Under the pieces are notes generated by a model. That model worked only from the letters and a program-made list of their open reading frames with translations, did not search any database and was not told the origin of the DNA. From NCBI RefSeq assembly GCF_003479425.1, contig NZ_QUHC01000005.1, forward strand, positions 326,423 to 390,422: DNA of 64,000 nucleotides, given 5' to 3'. Below are positions 15,405 through 24,012 of this stretch, piece by piece. Position numbers and translations under genes: made by a program. Each line of letters opens with the position of its first letter. The stretch's first letter is position 1. Source of the DNA: Odoribacter sp. AF15-53. Lineage in GTDB: Bacteria; Bacteroidota; Bacteroidia; Bacteroidales; Marinifilaceae.

Positions 15405-17762
15405 ATGAAAAAAGTTGTTGTATTAGCATTGTTGCTGTTTGTGTGTGCCGGTTCGCTTCTCGCCCAGGAAAAAGATAAGCGAACAAAAAAGAGTATCACG
15501 GATTCCTTGTTCCGAATAGAGCAGGTGGAGGTGATGGAGAAAAAGAAAAAAATAGATTTGTTAGGTTTAGATGTACCCTTGCGTTTCGTGCCGATCACGG
15601 TGAGTAAGTTGTCGAGCCAGATGTTGGACAGGAAGGGAATTGTTGATTTGAAGGATGCCGTTCGTTTTTTGCCGGGTATCGTTGCCAAAGATAAGCAATA
15701 CGGGCAATTCGAGCAGTTTTCCATTCGCGGGCAGGGGAGTGCCGTTATCATGATTGACGGGATTCGTGACGAGAGGACGTTGAATAATAATGTTCCTTAC
15801 GGGGATTTGTCGGCGGTGGAGTCTATCGAGTTGTTGAAGGGACCGGCGTCTATTCTAGCGGGACACTCGGCCATGGGTGGGGTTTTGAATATCGTTCGCA
15901 AGAAGGTAACCCCGGATTTTACCGCTAATGCCCGTATTAGTTACGGGAGTTGGGATGAAAGGCGGGCCACGCTGGGATTCGGTGGGAAACTGGTGGGACC
16001 TCTTGAATATCGTGCCAATATTAATTATTCAACGGGTGATGGCTGGCGCCAGGTGAATGCGAATCGCTTTTCTATGTACGGTGCCTTGGGTGCCGATATG
16101 GGGAAATGGGGACGAATTGATGTTACCGGCAGTTATGCGGATGATGATTACACAACGGAGATCGGTGCCGCTCCCGTTATGCCCGGTGATATGTTCTACG
16201 TGGCGGATGATAAACCGTACGCGTTAAAGAGTGAACGCCATCCGGAGGCAGATTATCGTGAGGTTTATAACGACTTTGCCAATAATTACATGAATCGTAA
16301 GGTTTGGGATGTGTCCGTGCAATATGTTTACCAGATCACGGATTGGATGAAGTTGAAAGAGCGTTTCACGTATTTTCATAGTGATTTGGATTATCATTGT
16401 ATCGAGGGGCTTTCTTATCGTACTTCCAAGGACCCGATATACAAGTGGTATTATATTAATACGAAAGATGAGAAAGTGTATGTTGACCTGGATACGGTTC
16501 AACGGGGAAATGCGGCTCGTCAAAATCCGTTGAATTTTAACCCGGATCACAAGAACGTGAATAATACGATCGAGTTGTCCGGTAAGTTCGAGACGGGTTC
16601 TGTTTTGCATAACTATACATTCGGGTGGACGTATAATTGTTTTGATTTTGCCCAATATAATGGTTATGGCGATGATGATTTGTGGGGTCCCGGTTTGGAT
16701 GTGCTTTTGCCTGTACGGAATCCTCATATTGTGCAGGGGTGGTGGGATACAAAAGTTTCTGCCGTTTCTCTTCGCACGGAAAGGACGCATGGGGTCTATT
16801 TACATGACGTGGTTGAATTTAATGATAAATGGAAGATGATGGCTTCCGGACGTGTGGATTTGTATAACCGGAAAACGTCGAGTGCCACGATTGATGATGC
16901 TAAACAGAAGTACGAGACGAAGAACAGGAAAGAATGGAAAGAGATAAAAACATCGGCATTCACGTATCGTTTGGGACTCGTGTATTTCCCGATGCCTGAA
17001 TTGTCTTTTTACGGTTCGATGTCTTCTTATTTCAATCCGATTACGACAACGTATAGTCCGACGGTTATGTATCTGGATCGTAAAGGTAACGAGTTCAATC
17101 CCGATGAAGATGGCGGCGAGGTGTTTAAGCCGGAGAAAGGTTACTCGGCCGAGTTGGGTTTCCGTTACACGGTAAATGAAATGGTGGATATTAATGCAAG
17201 CGTGTTTTATACCCGTAAGTCTAATATCGTGAAAAGTCTGGGCGACACGACCGTGTTAGTTGATGGTGTTGCCACGGAAAAGAGTATTCGAGGACAAGTC
17301 GGAAGAGCTGACTCGCGGGGTTTTGACGTGGAGATCGTCGTGCGTCCGTTGCCGACATTGCAGATAACGGGGGGACTTGGTTGGTCGGATTATCGTTTGC
17401 GTGAGATCGCGGAGAGCGGACGTTTTTCTAAATATAAGGAGCAAAATAAGAATGTTCGTGCCACGGGTGTACCTCGTACGACATTCTATGCTTATGCCGA
17501 TTACACGATTCCTCGCGGGGTGTTGAAGGATCTTTCATTCCAGTTAAGCGGGAATTTTAAAGATAAGGTGTTCAGGAATATAGATAATCGAGTTTATGAT
17601 CCGGCCTTGTGGCTTATGGATGCCGGAGTGTTCTACACGATCAAGAATCATGTGACATTGGCGTTGAATGTTAATAATTTGTTTGATAAAGAGTATTTCG
17701 AGAAAACGACCGTTTTGGGTAAACCCCGGAATTACCAGGCTTCGGTTTCTTACACGTTCTAA
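15405..17762 (+). CDS. TonB-dependent receptor under a second cobalamin riboswitch (siderophore-receptor-like fold)
   Basis: A 785-residue outer-membrane receptor with signal peptide MKKVVVLALLLFVCAGSLLA, a plug domain at about residues 60-165 (LDRKGIVDLKDAVRFLPGI, FSIRGQGSAVIMIDGIR, LKGPASILAGHSAMGGVLN) and a barrel ending in ASVSYTF. There is no N-terminal carboxypeptidase-like domain, in contrast to the divergent receptor. The plug resembles the FhuA/FhuE/CirA siderophore group, but control by a cobalamin riboswitch points to a corrinoid or to a cobalt chelate. The start at 15405 is chosen because it gives a normal leader; the frame is open further upstream through the riboswitch. A shared terminator follows. 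Confidence 0.88.
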   Translation: MKKVVVLALLLFVCAGSLLAQEKDKRTKKSITDSLFRIEQVEVMEKKKKIDLLGLDVPLRFVPITVSKLSSQMLDRKGIVDLKDAVRFLPGIVAKDKQYGQFEQFSIRGQGSAVIMIDGIRDERTLNNNVPYGDLSAVESIELLKGPASILAGHSAMGGVLNIVRKKVTPDFTANARISYGSWDERRATLGFGGKLVGPLEYRANINYSTGDGWRQVNANRFSMYGALGADMGKWGRIDVTGSYADDDYTTEIGAAPVMPGDMFYVADDKPYALKSERHPEADYREVYNDFANNYMNRKVWDVSVQYVYQITDWMKLKERFTYFHSDLDYHCIEGLSYRTSKDPIYKWYYINTKDEKVYVDLDTVQRGNAARQNPLNFNPDHKNVNNTIELSGKFETGSVLHNYTFGWTYNCFDFAQYNGYGDDDLWGPGLDVLLPVRNPHIVQGWWDTKVSAVSLRTERTHGVYLHDVVEFNDKWKMMASGRVDLYNRKTSSATIDDAKQKYETKNRKEWKEIKTSAFTYRLGLVYFPMPELSFYGSMSSYFNPITTTYSPTVMYLDRKGNEFNPDEDGGEVFKPEKGYSAELGFRYTVNEMVDINASVFYTRKSNIVKSLGDTTVLVDGVATEKSIRGQVGRADSRGFDVEIVVRPLPTLQITGGLGWSDYRLREIAESGRFSKYKEQNKNVRATGVPRTTFYAYADYTIPRGVLKDLSFQLSGNFKDKVFRNIDNRVYDPALWLMDAGVFYTIKNHVTLALNVNNLFDKEYFEKTTVLGKPRNYQASVSYTF

Positions 17763-17769
17763 ATAGAAA

Positions 17770-17800
17770 CAGGGGCTTTCCGAAAGCCCCTGTTTTATTA
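17770..17800. terminator. bidirectional intrinsic terminator
   Basis: CAGGGGCTTTC and GAAAGCCCCTG form an 11-bp stem with a very short loop at 17770-17792, followed by TTTTATTA. It lies between the convergent receptor and LruC genes and can serve both. Confidence 0.85.
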
Positions 17801-19792
17801 TCAGTTATTTTCTTCCGGGTATAAATACCAGTCTTTGTCTTGGTCTCCTTTGCTATCTGCCCATGATTTGAACTTTGGGTAGGATTTGTCAATGGATCGT
17901 CCCTCTATGGATATTTTGTAATCAATGGTCGGGAGATTGATGGCAAATGGATAAGCAATTTCGGTCATGTAGCAATTAACGTACTTCCCTGATTTATCAA
18001 TGTAGGTGTAGTCATCGTAACTGCCGAAATATAGTTTATTTACTAAAGAGGTCGGCTCGTGTTTCGGAAGGTGAACTTCTTTTCTCGGGTACCCCGGGAT
18101 GAATGTTCCGACACAGATGAACGGGTTGTACGGGGGGAACAGGATAGTTTCTTCTGTCTCCGTGCCGTAGAATTCGGTGGTAACCGTGATATTTCTTCCT
18201 AAGGTAACATTGTGGATGTCATCGAAGAGCATGATGGTTGCTTTCTCTTGGTCGAGTTCCATGTTATTGGTTACTTTTGCCGTGGATGAACCGCCCTGGA
18301 TGCTGATATTTTTTACTTGTGTGGCAGGAATTCCCAGTTGGTAACCGAAAGCGGCGGGGAAAGTTCCTCCTATGTTTAGAGGCGTGAAAACGTCTTCAAT
18401 TTTAGTAACCTGATTGTTTTTGTTTTTTGTAATCGTGGAGTTGTACCGGATTACAACATCATTCATGTCATAGTCTCCCCGGCGTGGCCATAAGTCTTCG
18501 AATGCCAGGGTTCCTTTCTTGATGGTTGTTGTCGGGTCGTATTCTTCCGGTTTGGTCGGGGGTTTACTTGGATCGAAAATAGCTTCATCAGGAGTGGCTT
18601 CGATATAAAAAAGGAGATCGTTATAATTTTTATTCCCTCCATCTTCGAATCCGACAACAACTTTGGAACTTTTTTCGTCATAAAGACTCACGCACGAAGA
18701 TATTTCATTTTCGTTAAATTCTTGGTTTGAGAAAACAACTTTACCCCAGTTGCCATGTCCTTTGGGATTGATTTTCGGGGCTTTGTCTGCAGTACCCGCT
18801 TCAAATCCAGCCGGGAGAAGGAACCAGCCAATGGTGATTCCGGCCGGGAAGTTTTCACTAGCTTCGCTATTATATTCTGCTCCATAGTATTTCATTTTGA
18901 TCTGATTTCCCGGTTGTAGGGGAGAATTCGTTTCATCACCTCCCAGGCAGCCTAGGATGGAACAGTTTGGCAGGGCTATATATTTCGGCAGGGCCTCGAA
19001 TTCTTCTTTCGTGAAGGTTTTGCCTGTCGGGTAATAATAATAACCCAGGGAGTTTTTCCAACTGGCCCATTCTCTCACGAATATCAATGATATTTTTGCA
19101 TTTTCAAGAACCTTGATATTCGAGACTTCTGTGGATATTGCGTAGGAGCTGTTATCTACGTTACCAGAAGGTAATGTTTTTTGTATCCTGTTAATCAGTC
19201 CATCGGGAATGATAGCGTCGTATTCGAGGTAGTTGGGTTTTCCCGTTTTGTCCCAGCTACCGATAGACCTTATGTTGTATGGGTTATTCTTGTCAAAGGG
19301 TTCATTGAAAGTATACGAGTTATCTGCTCGGGAAAGACTTTTTTGTGTGAGTTGTCGTGAGGCGTATTCTTTCAGGTTGAAGTTGATGCCTGATGAAGTA
19401 ACTTCTGCTTCTAAGCATCGGGGTAACCCGAATGCTTCCGAATAAATGTATACTTTCGAGGAAGCCGTCGGTAGGTTGATGATGCCGGAGAATTGGCAAT
19501 CATTGTCCGTGTACGCTTTAAATATGGCTTCTACACCCTCTTTCTTTACGATGTTATCTTCGGTGACGGTGACGGGATCTTCCGTGTATATCTCGAACAT
19601 CGCTTTGTAACCTTTTATTCCATAATCCACTTTTAGCGTGGTGTTGGTTGTCGTTGCGAAATCAAAAAGATCGGTCGCGCTTCCCTTGCCACTCATGGGA
19701 TCGTAAACATCTTTTTTCGTGCAATCAGTGAATAATAGTATGCATGCAATAAAACGTAAAACATGCACGCCTTGCCTCCAGGAATTTTTCAT
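17801..19792 (-). CDS. LruC domain-containing lipoprotein
   Basis: A surface or periplasmic lipoprotein of about 663 residues. The leader ends in a lipobox-like ILLFTDC, giving a lipidated cysteine. The C-terminal half carries a DUF4114-type segment (KVVVGFEDGGNKNYNDLLFYIEA) and then the LruC/DUF4842 region, recognisable by AFEDLWPRRGDYDMNDVV and by the acidic metal-site-like motifs. Members are common in Bacteroidota, often of unknown role, and some are regulated by leucine in Leptospira, from which the name comes. I place the start at 19792 (MKNSWRQG); an in-frame ATG seven codons upstream at 19813 is possible. It is a single gene, convergent with the receptor and divergent from the peptidase. 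Confidence 0.8.
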   Translation of the reverse strand: MKNSWRQGVHVLRFIACILLFTDCTKKDVYDPMSGKGSATDLFDFATTTNTTLKVDYGIKGYKAMFEIYTEDPVTVTEDNIVKKEGVEAIFKAYTDNDCQFSGIINLPTASSKVYIYSEAFGLPRCLEAEVTSSGINFNLKEYASRQLTQKSLSRADNSYTFNEPFDKNNPYNIRSIGSWDKTGKPNYLEYDAIIPDGLINRIQKTLPSGNVDNSSYAISTEVSNIKVLENAKISLIFVREWASWKNSLGYYYYPTGKTFTKEEFEALPKYIALPNCSILGCLGGDETNSPLQPGNQIKMKYYGAEYNSEASENFPAGITIGWFLLPAGFEAGTADKAPKINPKGHGNWGKVVFSNQEFNENEISSCVSLYDEKSSKVVVGFEDGGNKNYNDLLFYIEATPDEAIFDPSKPPTKPEEYDPTTTIKKGTLAFEDLWPRRGDYDMNDVVIRYNSTITKNKNNQVTKIEDVFTPLNIGGTFPAAFGYQLGIPATQVKNISIQGGSSTAKVTNNMELDQEKATIMLFDDIHNVTLGRNITVTTEFYGTETEETILFPPYNPFICVGTFIPGYPRKEVHLPKHEPTSLVNKLYFGSYDDYTYIDKSGKYVNCYMTEIAYPFAINLPTIDYKISIEGRSIDKSYPKFKSWADSKGDQDKDWYLYPEENN

Positions 19793-19990
19793 ATCATTTA
19801 GTATTAAATACACGGGATAAAGATATGAATAATTATTTGCATATTGACCTATATAGCATTATTTTGGTTAAATATATTTTTGTCAAAAGAAAAGAGATTA
19901 TAAAGCAAATATAATAGATCGGGAGAATAGTTTTACGCTTCTTTTTATACTTTTGTGAAGGACATAAAAATCATTAACAATACGAGAGAT

Positions 19991-21190
19991 ATGAAAAAAG
20001 TAGTATTTATTTTATTTGCTTTTATTTTGACAGGTACGATGGTGTCGCGGGCGCAGGATACGATAAAGCCTGTCGGATATAAATTTACGGATATCAAGAG
20101 GTTACCGGCAACTTCGATAAAGGATCAGTATCGTTCGGGAACTTGCTGGTCGTGGTCGACATCGTCTTTTCTGGAATCGGAGATGATGAGATTGGGGAAG
20201 GATTCGGTGAATCTTGCCGCCATGTATTTCGTGAAACATGCTTATTCCGACAAGGCCGAGAAATACGTTCGTTTGCATGGCGTGTTGAATTTCGCCGTGG
20301 GGGGAGGTTCCTCGGACGTGACGAACATGGCCGCGAAATATGGGATCGTGCCTCTTGATGTGTTTCGTGGTTTGAATTACGGGGAGCCGAATCACGTTTT
20401 CGGGGAGATTGATGCTGTTTTGAAAGCATACGTGCAGGCGGTGGTCGAGAATAATAACAAGCGACTGAGTACGGCCTGGAAGAAAGGGTTTGATGCTATT
20501 CTGGATGTTTATCTTGGCGAGGAGCCAGAGAAGTTTGAATACAAGGGGAAAGAATATACTCCTAAAACGTTTGCCGACGAGGTGGTCGGCTTGAACATGG
20601 ATGATTACGTGAACCTGACGTCATTCACGCATCATCCTTTCTATACGCAGTTCGCGTTGGAGGTCGAGGATAATTGGACTTGGGACAAGGCTTATAATCT
20701 CCCGCTGGAAGAGTTGATGCGTGTGATGGATAACGCTATTGATAACGGGTATACTTTCGTGTGGGGAGCCGACGTGAGCGAGAAGGGATTTGCCACGAAG
20801 GATGCGGGTGTTGCCGTGATCCCTACAACGGATACAAAGGAGATGAACGGGGCGGAGATTGCTAAATGGGAGAAATTACCCAAGGAACAGCAAACAACGG
20901 ATGCCTTTAAACAAGGTCCGGCACCGGAGAAAACGATAACTCAGGAGATGAGACAAGAGGAGTTCGATCGCTACCAAACGACGGACGATCACGGGATGCA
21001 TGTCATCGGTAAGGCTGTTGACCAAAATGGTACTCCTTATTTTATCGTGAAGAATTCCTGGAATAAGTATAACAAGTTCGGGGGGTATTTTTACGTGTCT
21101 TATCCATACGTGGCCTTGAAGACAATGGATATCATGGTGCATAAAAATGCGATACCGAAGGATATACGGAAGAAGTTAGGGATTAAATGA
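19991..21190 (+). CDS. secreted C1-family cysteine peptidase (aminopeptidase C/bleomycin hydrolase-like)
   Basis: A 399-residue protein with a signal peptide (MKKVVFILFAFILTGTMVSRA). The papain-fold catalytic residues are visible: Gln and Cys in DQYRSGTCWSWST near residues 45-55, His in TDDHGMHVIGKA near residue 335, and Asn in YFIVKNSWN near residue 355. The spread of the triad and the 400-residue length fit the PepC/bleomycin hydrolase branch. The leader places it in the periplasm or outside, unlike cytoplasmic PepC. The start at 19991 is preferred over an in-frame GTG at 19955 because it gives the proper leader. The 140-base upstream gap (19814-19954) is AT-rich with no evident gene. It has no functional link to cobalamin that I can see. 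Confidence 0.85.
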   Translation: MKKVVFILFAFILTGTMVSRAQDTIKPVGYKFTDIKRLPATSIKDQYRSGTCWSWSTSSFLESEMMRLGKDSVNLAAMYFVKHAYSDKAEKYVRLHGVLNFAVGGGSSDVTNMAAKYGIVPLDVFRGLNYGEPNHVFGEIDAVLKAYVQAVVENNNKRLSTAWKKGFDAILDVYLGEEPEKFEYKGKEYTPKTFADEVVGLNMDDYVNLTSFTHHPFYTQFALEVEDNWTWDKAYNLPLEELMRVMDNAIDNGYTFVWGADVSEKGFATKDAGVAVIPTTDTKEMNGAEIAKWEKLPKEQQTTDAFKQGPAPEKTITQEMRQEEFDRYQTTDDHGMHVIGKAVDQNGTPYFIVKNSWNKYNKFGGYFYVSYPYVALKTMDIMVHKNAIPKDIRKKLGIK

Positions 21191-21234
21191 TTTTAGATTT
21201 TAGATTCCGGCCGCACGAGGCCGATCTTATTTAG

Positions 21235-21296
21235 TGATTTCGGATGGAGTGATTGCAAGAGAAGTTTTGGGTTTGGAATCACTCCATCCGAAATCA
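21235..21296. terminator. 20-bp perfect inverted repeat between convergent genes
   Basis: TGATTTCGGATGGAGTGATT (21235-21254) and AATCACTCCATCCGAAATCA (21277-21296) are exact complements with a 22-base loop. The right arm overlaps the stop of the minus-strand gene. It is preceded by TTTAGATT runs. It is placed as a transcription barrier between the peptidase and the dlt-like operon; without a U-run it may equally be a palindromic repeat. Confidence 0.6.
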
Positions 21297-22313
21297 TTGA
21301 ATCACTGAATTTTCATTTTTCTTGCCATAAACAATTTCCAGCAGGCGACGGCCCAGACAGGGGCGGTAGTGAGAGCCTTCGTAATAGTTCCGGATATCGT
21401 TCGTGTATTCGTTAATGCCTGAGAAGTCAAACACGTTTTCCTCTCCGAATATTTTCTTTAGTTCGGTAACATCGGAAGGGTTTATGCGTATTTGTTTGTA
21501 TTCGGGACTGATGATGATTTTACAATTCGTGTGATGAGCCTGGAATACCTCGGCCATTTCCGATAATAGTTTTATTTGCGGTTTCATCAGTACTGGGGGG
21601 TATTCCTGATTTTTCCCGCGTCTGGGACGGAAGTTTCGTTTATTCTTTTCCCAGTATTTGTCCCCTAGTTGTTTGATCTCGTGTTCCCGCGGGCTCAAGA
21701 CATCATTCGTGATTTTATTACGGGTATGTTTATCCGGGTTGACAATCCCTTTCATGTACGGGCGGTAATGTCGGCATAACCGGTAATCCATGTAGGGAAG
21801 CATGAATTTTGGGTTGAAGAATCCCTGAACAAATTGGGACTGGAATTTGAATTTGCTCATCCCGCTCACTTCCGGGGGAAGCAGGTGCGTGTAGCCGGGA
21901 GATAGTTGATATTCCCGCAGCAGGGAAGGATCGACCACGAGCAGCACGTTGGCGATCGGGTTATTTTCTTTGTCAAGGGCCATGACTTTCCGGTGTACGG
22001 CTGCCAGACGTTGGGCGGTTCCGTATAGCCGGATGGCCTTACCCCCGTTGAGGTGTTTTTCCCAATCCCAGGTGTGGAATGCCATGGTACAGGAGTTTCC
22101 AAGGATAAAAGAGTCAAAGTGCAGGGAATCCCTGAAGTGCTTGTAGGTTTTCCAGCCGATGTAATCTTCGTTCAGGAAGATCGGGTCGTTGTCATATTCT
22201 TTATATTCCCGTATTACTTTGAAAGGATCATCATAGAAATAGATTCCCGCCAGGATGAGGAAGGGAACGAGAAAGATGACGCATTTTAATATAAATCCTT
22301 TAAAACTTCTCAT
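21294..22313 (-). CDS. SGNH-like membrane-anchored protein of a dlt-like operon (DltD-like)
   Basis: A 340-residue protein with one N-terminal membrane anchor (residues 6-26) and an extracytoplasmic domain. A serine in FILGNSCTMAFHTW and a late histidine in YEGSHYRP are placed as in SGNH/GDSL-type hydrolases that work with MBOAT acyltransferases (DltD, AlgJ, PatB types). It starts two bases after the MBOAT gene stops, at ATG 22313; a longer frame to 22400 overlaps the MBOAT gene and is not credible. It is the last gene of a four-gene set (ligase, carrier protein, MBOAT, SGNH), the composition of a D-alanylation system. The acceptor molecule is unknown. Confidence 0.75.
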   Translation of the reverse strand: MRSFKGFILKCVIFLVPFLILAGIYFYDDPFKVIREYKEYDNDPIFLNEDYIGWKTYKHFRDSLHFDSFILGNSCTMAFHTWDWEKHLNGGKAIRLYGTAQRLAAVHRKVMALDKENNPIANVLLVVDPSLLREYQLSPGYTHLLPPEVSGMSKFKFQSQFVQGFFNPKFMLPYMDYRLCRHYRPYMKGIVNPDKHTRNKITNDVLSPREHEIKQLGDKYWEKNKRNFRPRRGKNQEYPPVLMKPQIKLLSEMAEVFQAHHTNCKIIISPEYKQIRINPSDVTELKKIFGEENVFDFSGINEYTNDIRNYYEGSHYRPCLGRRLLEIVYGKKNENSVIQ

Positions 22314-22315
22314 GG

Positions 22316-23755
22316 CTAAAACTGTAAATAGATAAAGTCTTCCGAACCGAATTGACCGAACAAGAATACGAGGATAACAAATAGGTAGTAGATGCTCCAA
22401 CGCACGACTTTACGGCATTGTCCCAATTCTTTTATCAGGTCTTTTTTCGACATGAAGTATTCGTACACGAAAAGCATCACGACGGCAATTCCGGCAACGA
22501 TACATTCGTGATCGGACATGCCCAGTCGTAATTCCTTGAAGGAGGAATTGACATGAAAGGATAGATTCCGGATCATGTATCCCACTTCGGGAAGCGAGGA
22601 AATGCGGAAAAAGAGCAGGGAAAAGGCGAACAATAAATAAGTCCTGAGAATGGAGTAAACCCCGAACACGGACTTGCCGACCCTGTTTTCAACTTTATTC
22701 CGGTAGGCAACCGTCAGCATTTCGTAGCTGATGACGAGACCTTGGATTAAACCGTAGATGACGTAATTCCAACCGGCCCCGTGCCATATCCCTAGGATGA
22801 TAAATGTGACCACGAGAGCGTAAATGATTCCCCACTGTCCCCAGTAACGCTTGCTGGCAGCGATGGGCTGATAGAGGTAGTCCCGAACCCAAAAAGAGAG
22901 GGACATGTGCCAGCGCCGCCAGAAGTCGGTAATCGTTTTGGCCACGAACGGGCGGTTGAAGTTGGGCGATAACTTGTATCCGAACATCATGGCGCCACCG
23001 ATGGCCATATCCGTGTAACCGGAGAAATCGGCGTAAAGCTCGATCGGGTACAGTAGTCCCGCGATTAACAGTTGTGCTCCTGAGGCATCATGCACGGAAG
23101 CGAAGATAGTATCGAGATGGGGGCCCAGACGGTCGGCGATGATAACTTTTTTCATCAGACCGATCAGTACGAGTTTTAACCCATAGGTCACGGTGTCATA
23201 ATCAAAGCGTTTTTCCAGTTTCAACTGGGGTAGCATGTCGAAGGCCCGTTCTATCGGTCCGGAGAGGAATTTCATGAAAAATAGCATGTAAAGCATGAAA
23301 TCCGGCAAGCTGCGTTCCGGCTCCTCTTCTTCCCAGTACACGTCGATCAGATAGCCTAGGGCTTGAAAGGTGTAGAATGAGATTCCGAGCGGGAAGAATA
23401 CGGAGGTTATGGCTCCTTTCCAGTCGATGCCGAACCAACCGAGTAAGACGGCGATGTTTTCCCCGATGAAGTTGATGTATTTGAATGATACGAGGAACAG
23501 GACAAGAAAGAGGATACCCCCGACGAAAACTCTTTTACGTTTGTTTTCTCCCTTTTGTGCCCCGATCCAACGTCCCCAGTAAAAGGTAATTGCGGAAATC
23601 AACGCGGCAATAATCAAGTACGCGATATTGAAGTATCCGACGAACACGCAACTCCCCAGCAGCAATACTATTTTCTGATAGTTGCTTTTTACCGAGTAGA
23701 AGAGAATCAGACAACAGGTAAAGAGAACGACAAACGGTAAAGAGAGAAATGTCAT
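22316..23755 (-). CDS. MBOAT-family O-acyltransferase (DltB-like)
   Basis: A 479-residue polytopic membrane protein with about ten to eleven segments. The MBOAT signature is intact: FWRRWHMSLSFWVRDYLYQP around residues 278-298 and the catalytic histidine in ILGIWHGAGWNYVIYG around residue 320. Such proteins move an activated acyl or aminoacyl group across the inner membrane to a periplasmic acceptor. In this operon the donor would be the thioester on the carrier protein encoded four bases upstream. The length is usual for the family. AlgI-like alginate acetylation is an alternative, but the linked adenylation and carrier genes favour a DltB role. Confidence 0.85.
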   Translation of the reverse strand: MTFLSLPFVVLFTCCLILFYSVKSNYQKIVLLLGSCVFVGYFNIAYLIIAALISAITFYWGRWIGAQKGENKRKRVFVGGILFLVLFLVSFKYINFIGENIAVLLGWFGIDWKGAITSVFFPLGISFYTFQALGYLIDVYWEEEEPERSLPDFMLYMLFFMKFLSGPIERAFDMLPQLKLEKRFDYDTVTYGLKLVLIGLMKKVIIADRLGPHLDTIFASVHDASGAQLLIAGLLYPIELYADFSGYTDMAIGGAMMFGYKLSPNFNRPFVAKTITDFWRRWHMSLSFWVRDYLYQPIAASKRYWGQWGIIYALVVTFIILGIWHGAGWNYVIYGLIQGLVISYEMLTVAYRNKVENRVGKSVFGVYSILRTYLLFAFSLLFFRISSLPEVGYMIRNLSFHVNSSFKELRLGMSDHECIVAGIAVVMLFVYEYFMSKKDLIKELGQCRKVVRWSIYYLFVILVFLFGQFGSEDFIYLQF

Positions 23756-23758
23756 AGG

Positions 23759-24001
23759 CTACTTCTTTTTAGCTTGGATCGACGCGCACAGGTCTCCTAC
23801 GTTTTTGAATTTCAGTATCTCACGTAAACCGAATCGAATGTCATAGTATTTTTCAATAGCAGTGATCAGTCTCATGTTCGTTAGGGAATCCCAACCGTCG
23901 ACGTCCTTGGCGGTCGTTTCCCTGCCTAGGGTTATCGTGTCGTTTTTCAGTATTTCACGAAAGATCGTGTCCAGTTCTTTTAAAATGTCATCAATTTCCA
24001 T
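23759..24001 (-). CDS. acyl/aminoacyl carrier protein (DltC-like)
   Basis: An 80-residue acidic carrier protein. The phosphopantetheine attachment serine is in DVDGWDSLTNMRLI near residue 37, preceded by the usual helix I. It sits between the adenylation enzyme (12 bases upstream) and the MBOAT gene (four bases downstream), exactly as dltC lies between dltA and dltB. It would carry the activated D-alanine or a related acyl group as a thioester. Confidence 0.85.
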   Translation of the reverse strand: MEIDDILKELDTIFREILKNDTITLGRETTAKDVDGWDSLTNMRLITAIEKYYDIRFGLREILKFKNVGDLCASIQAKKK

Positions 24002-24012
24002 GGCTATCCTTT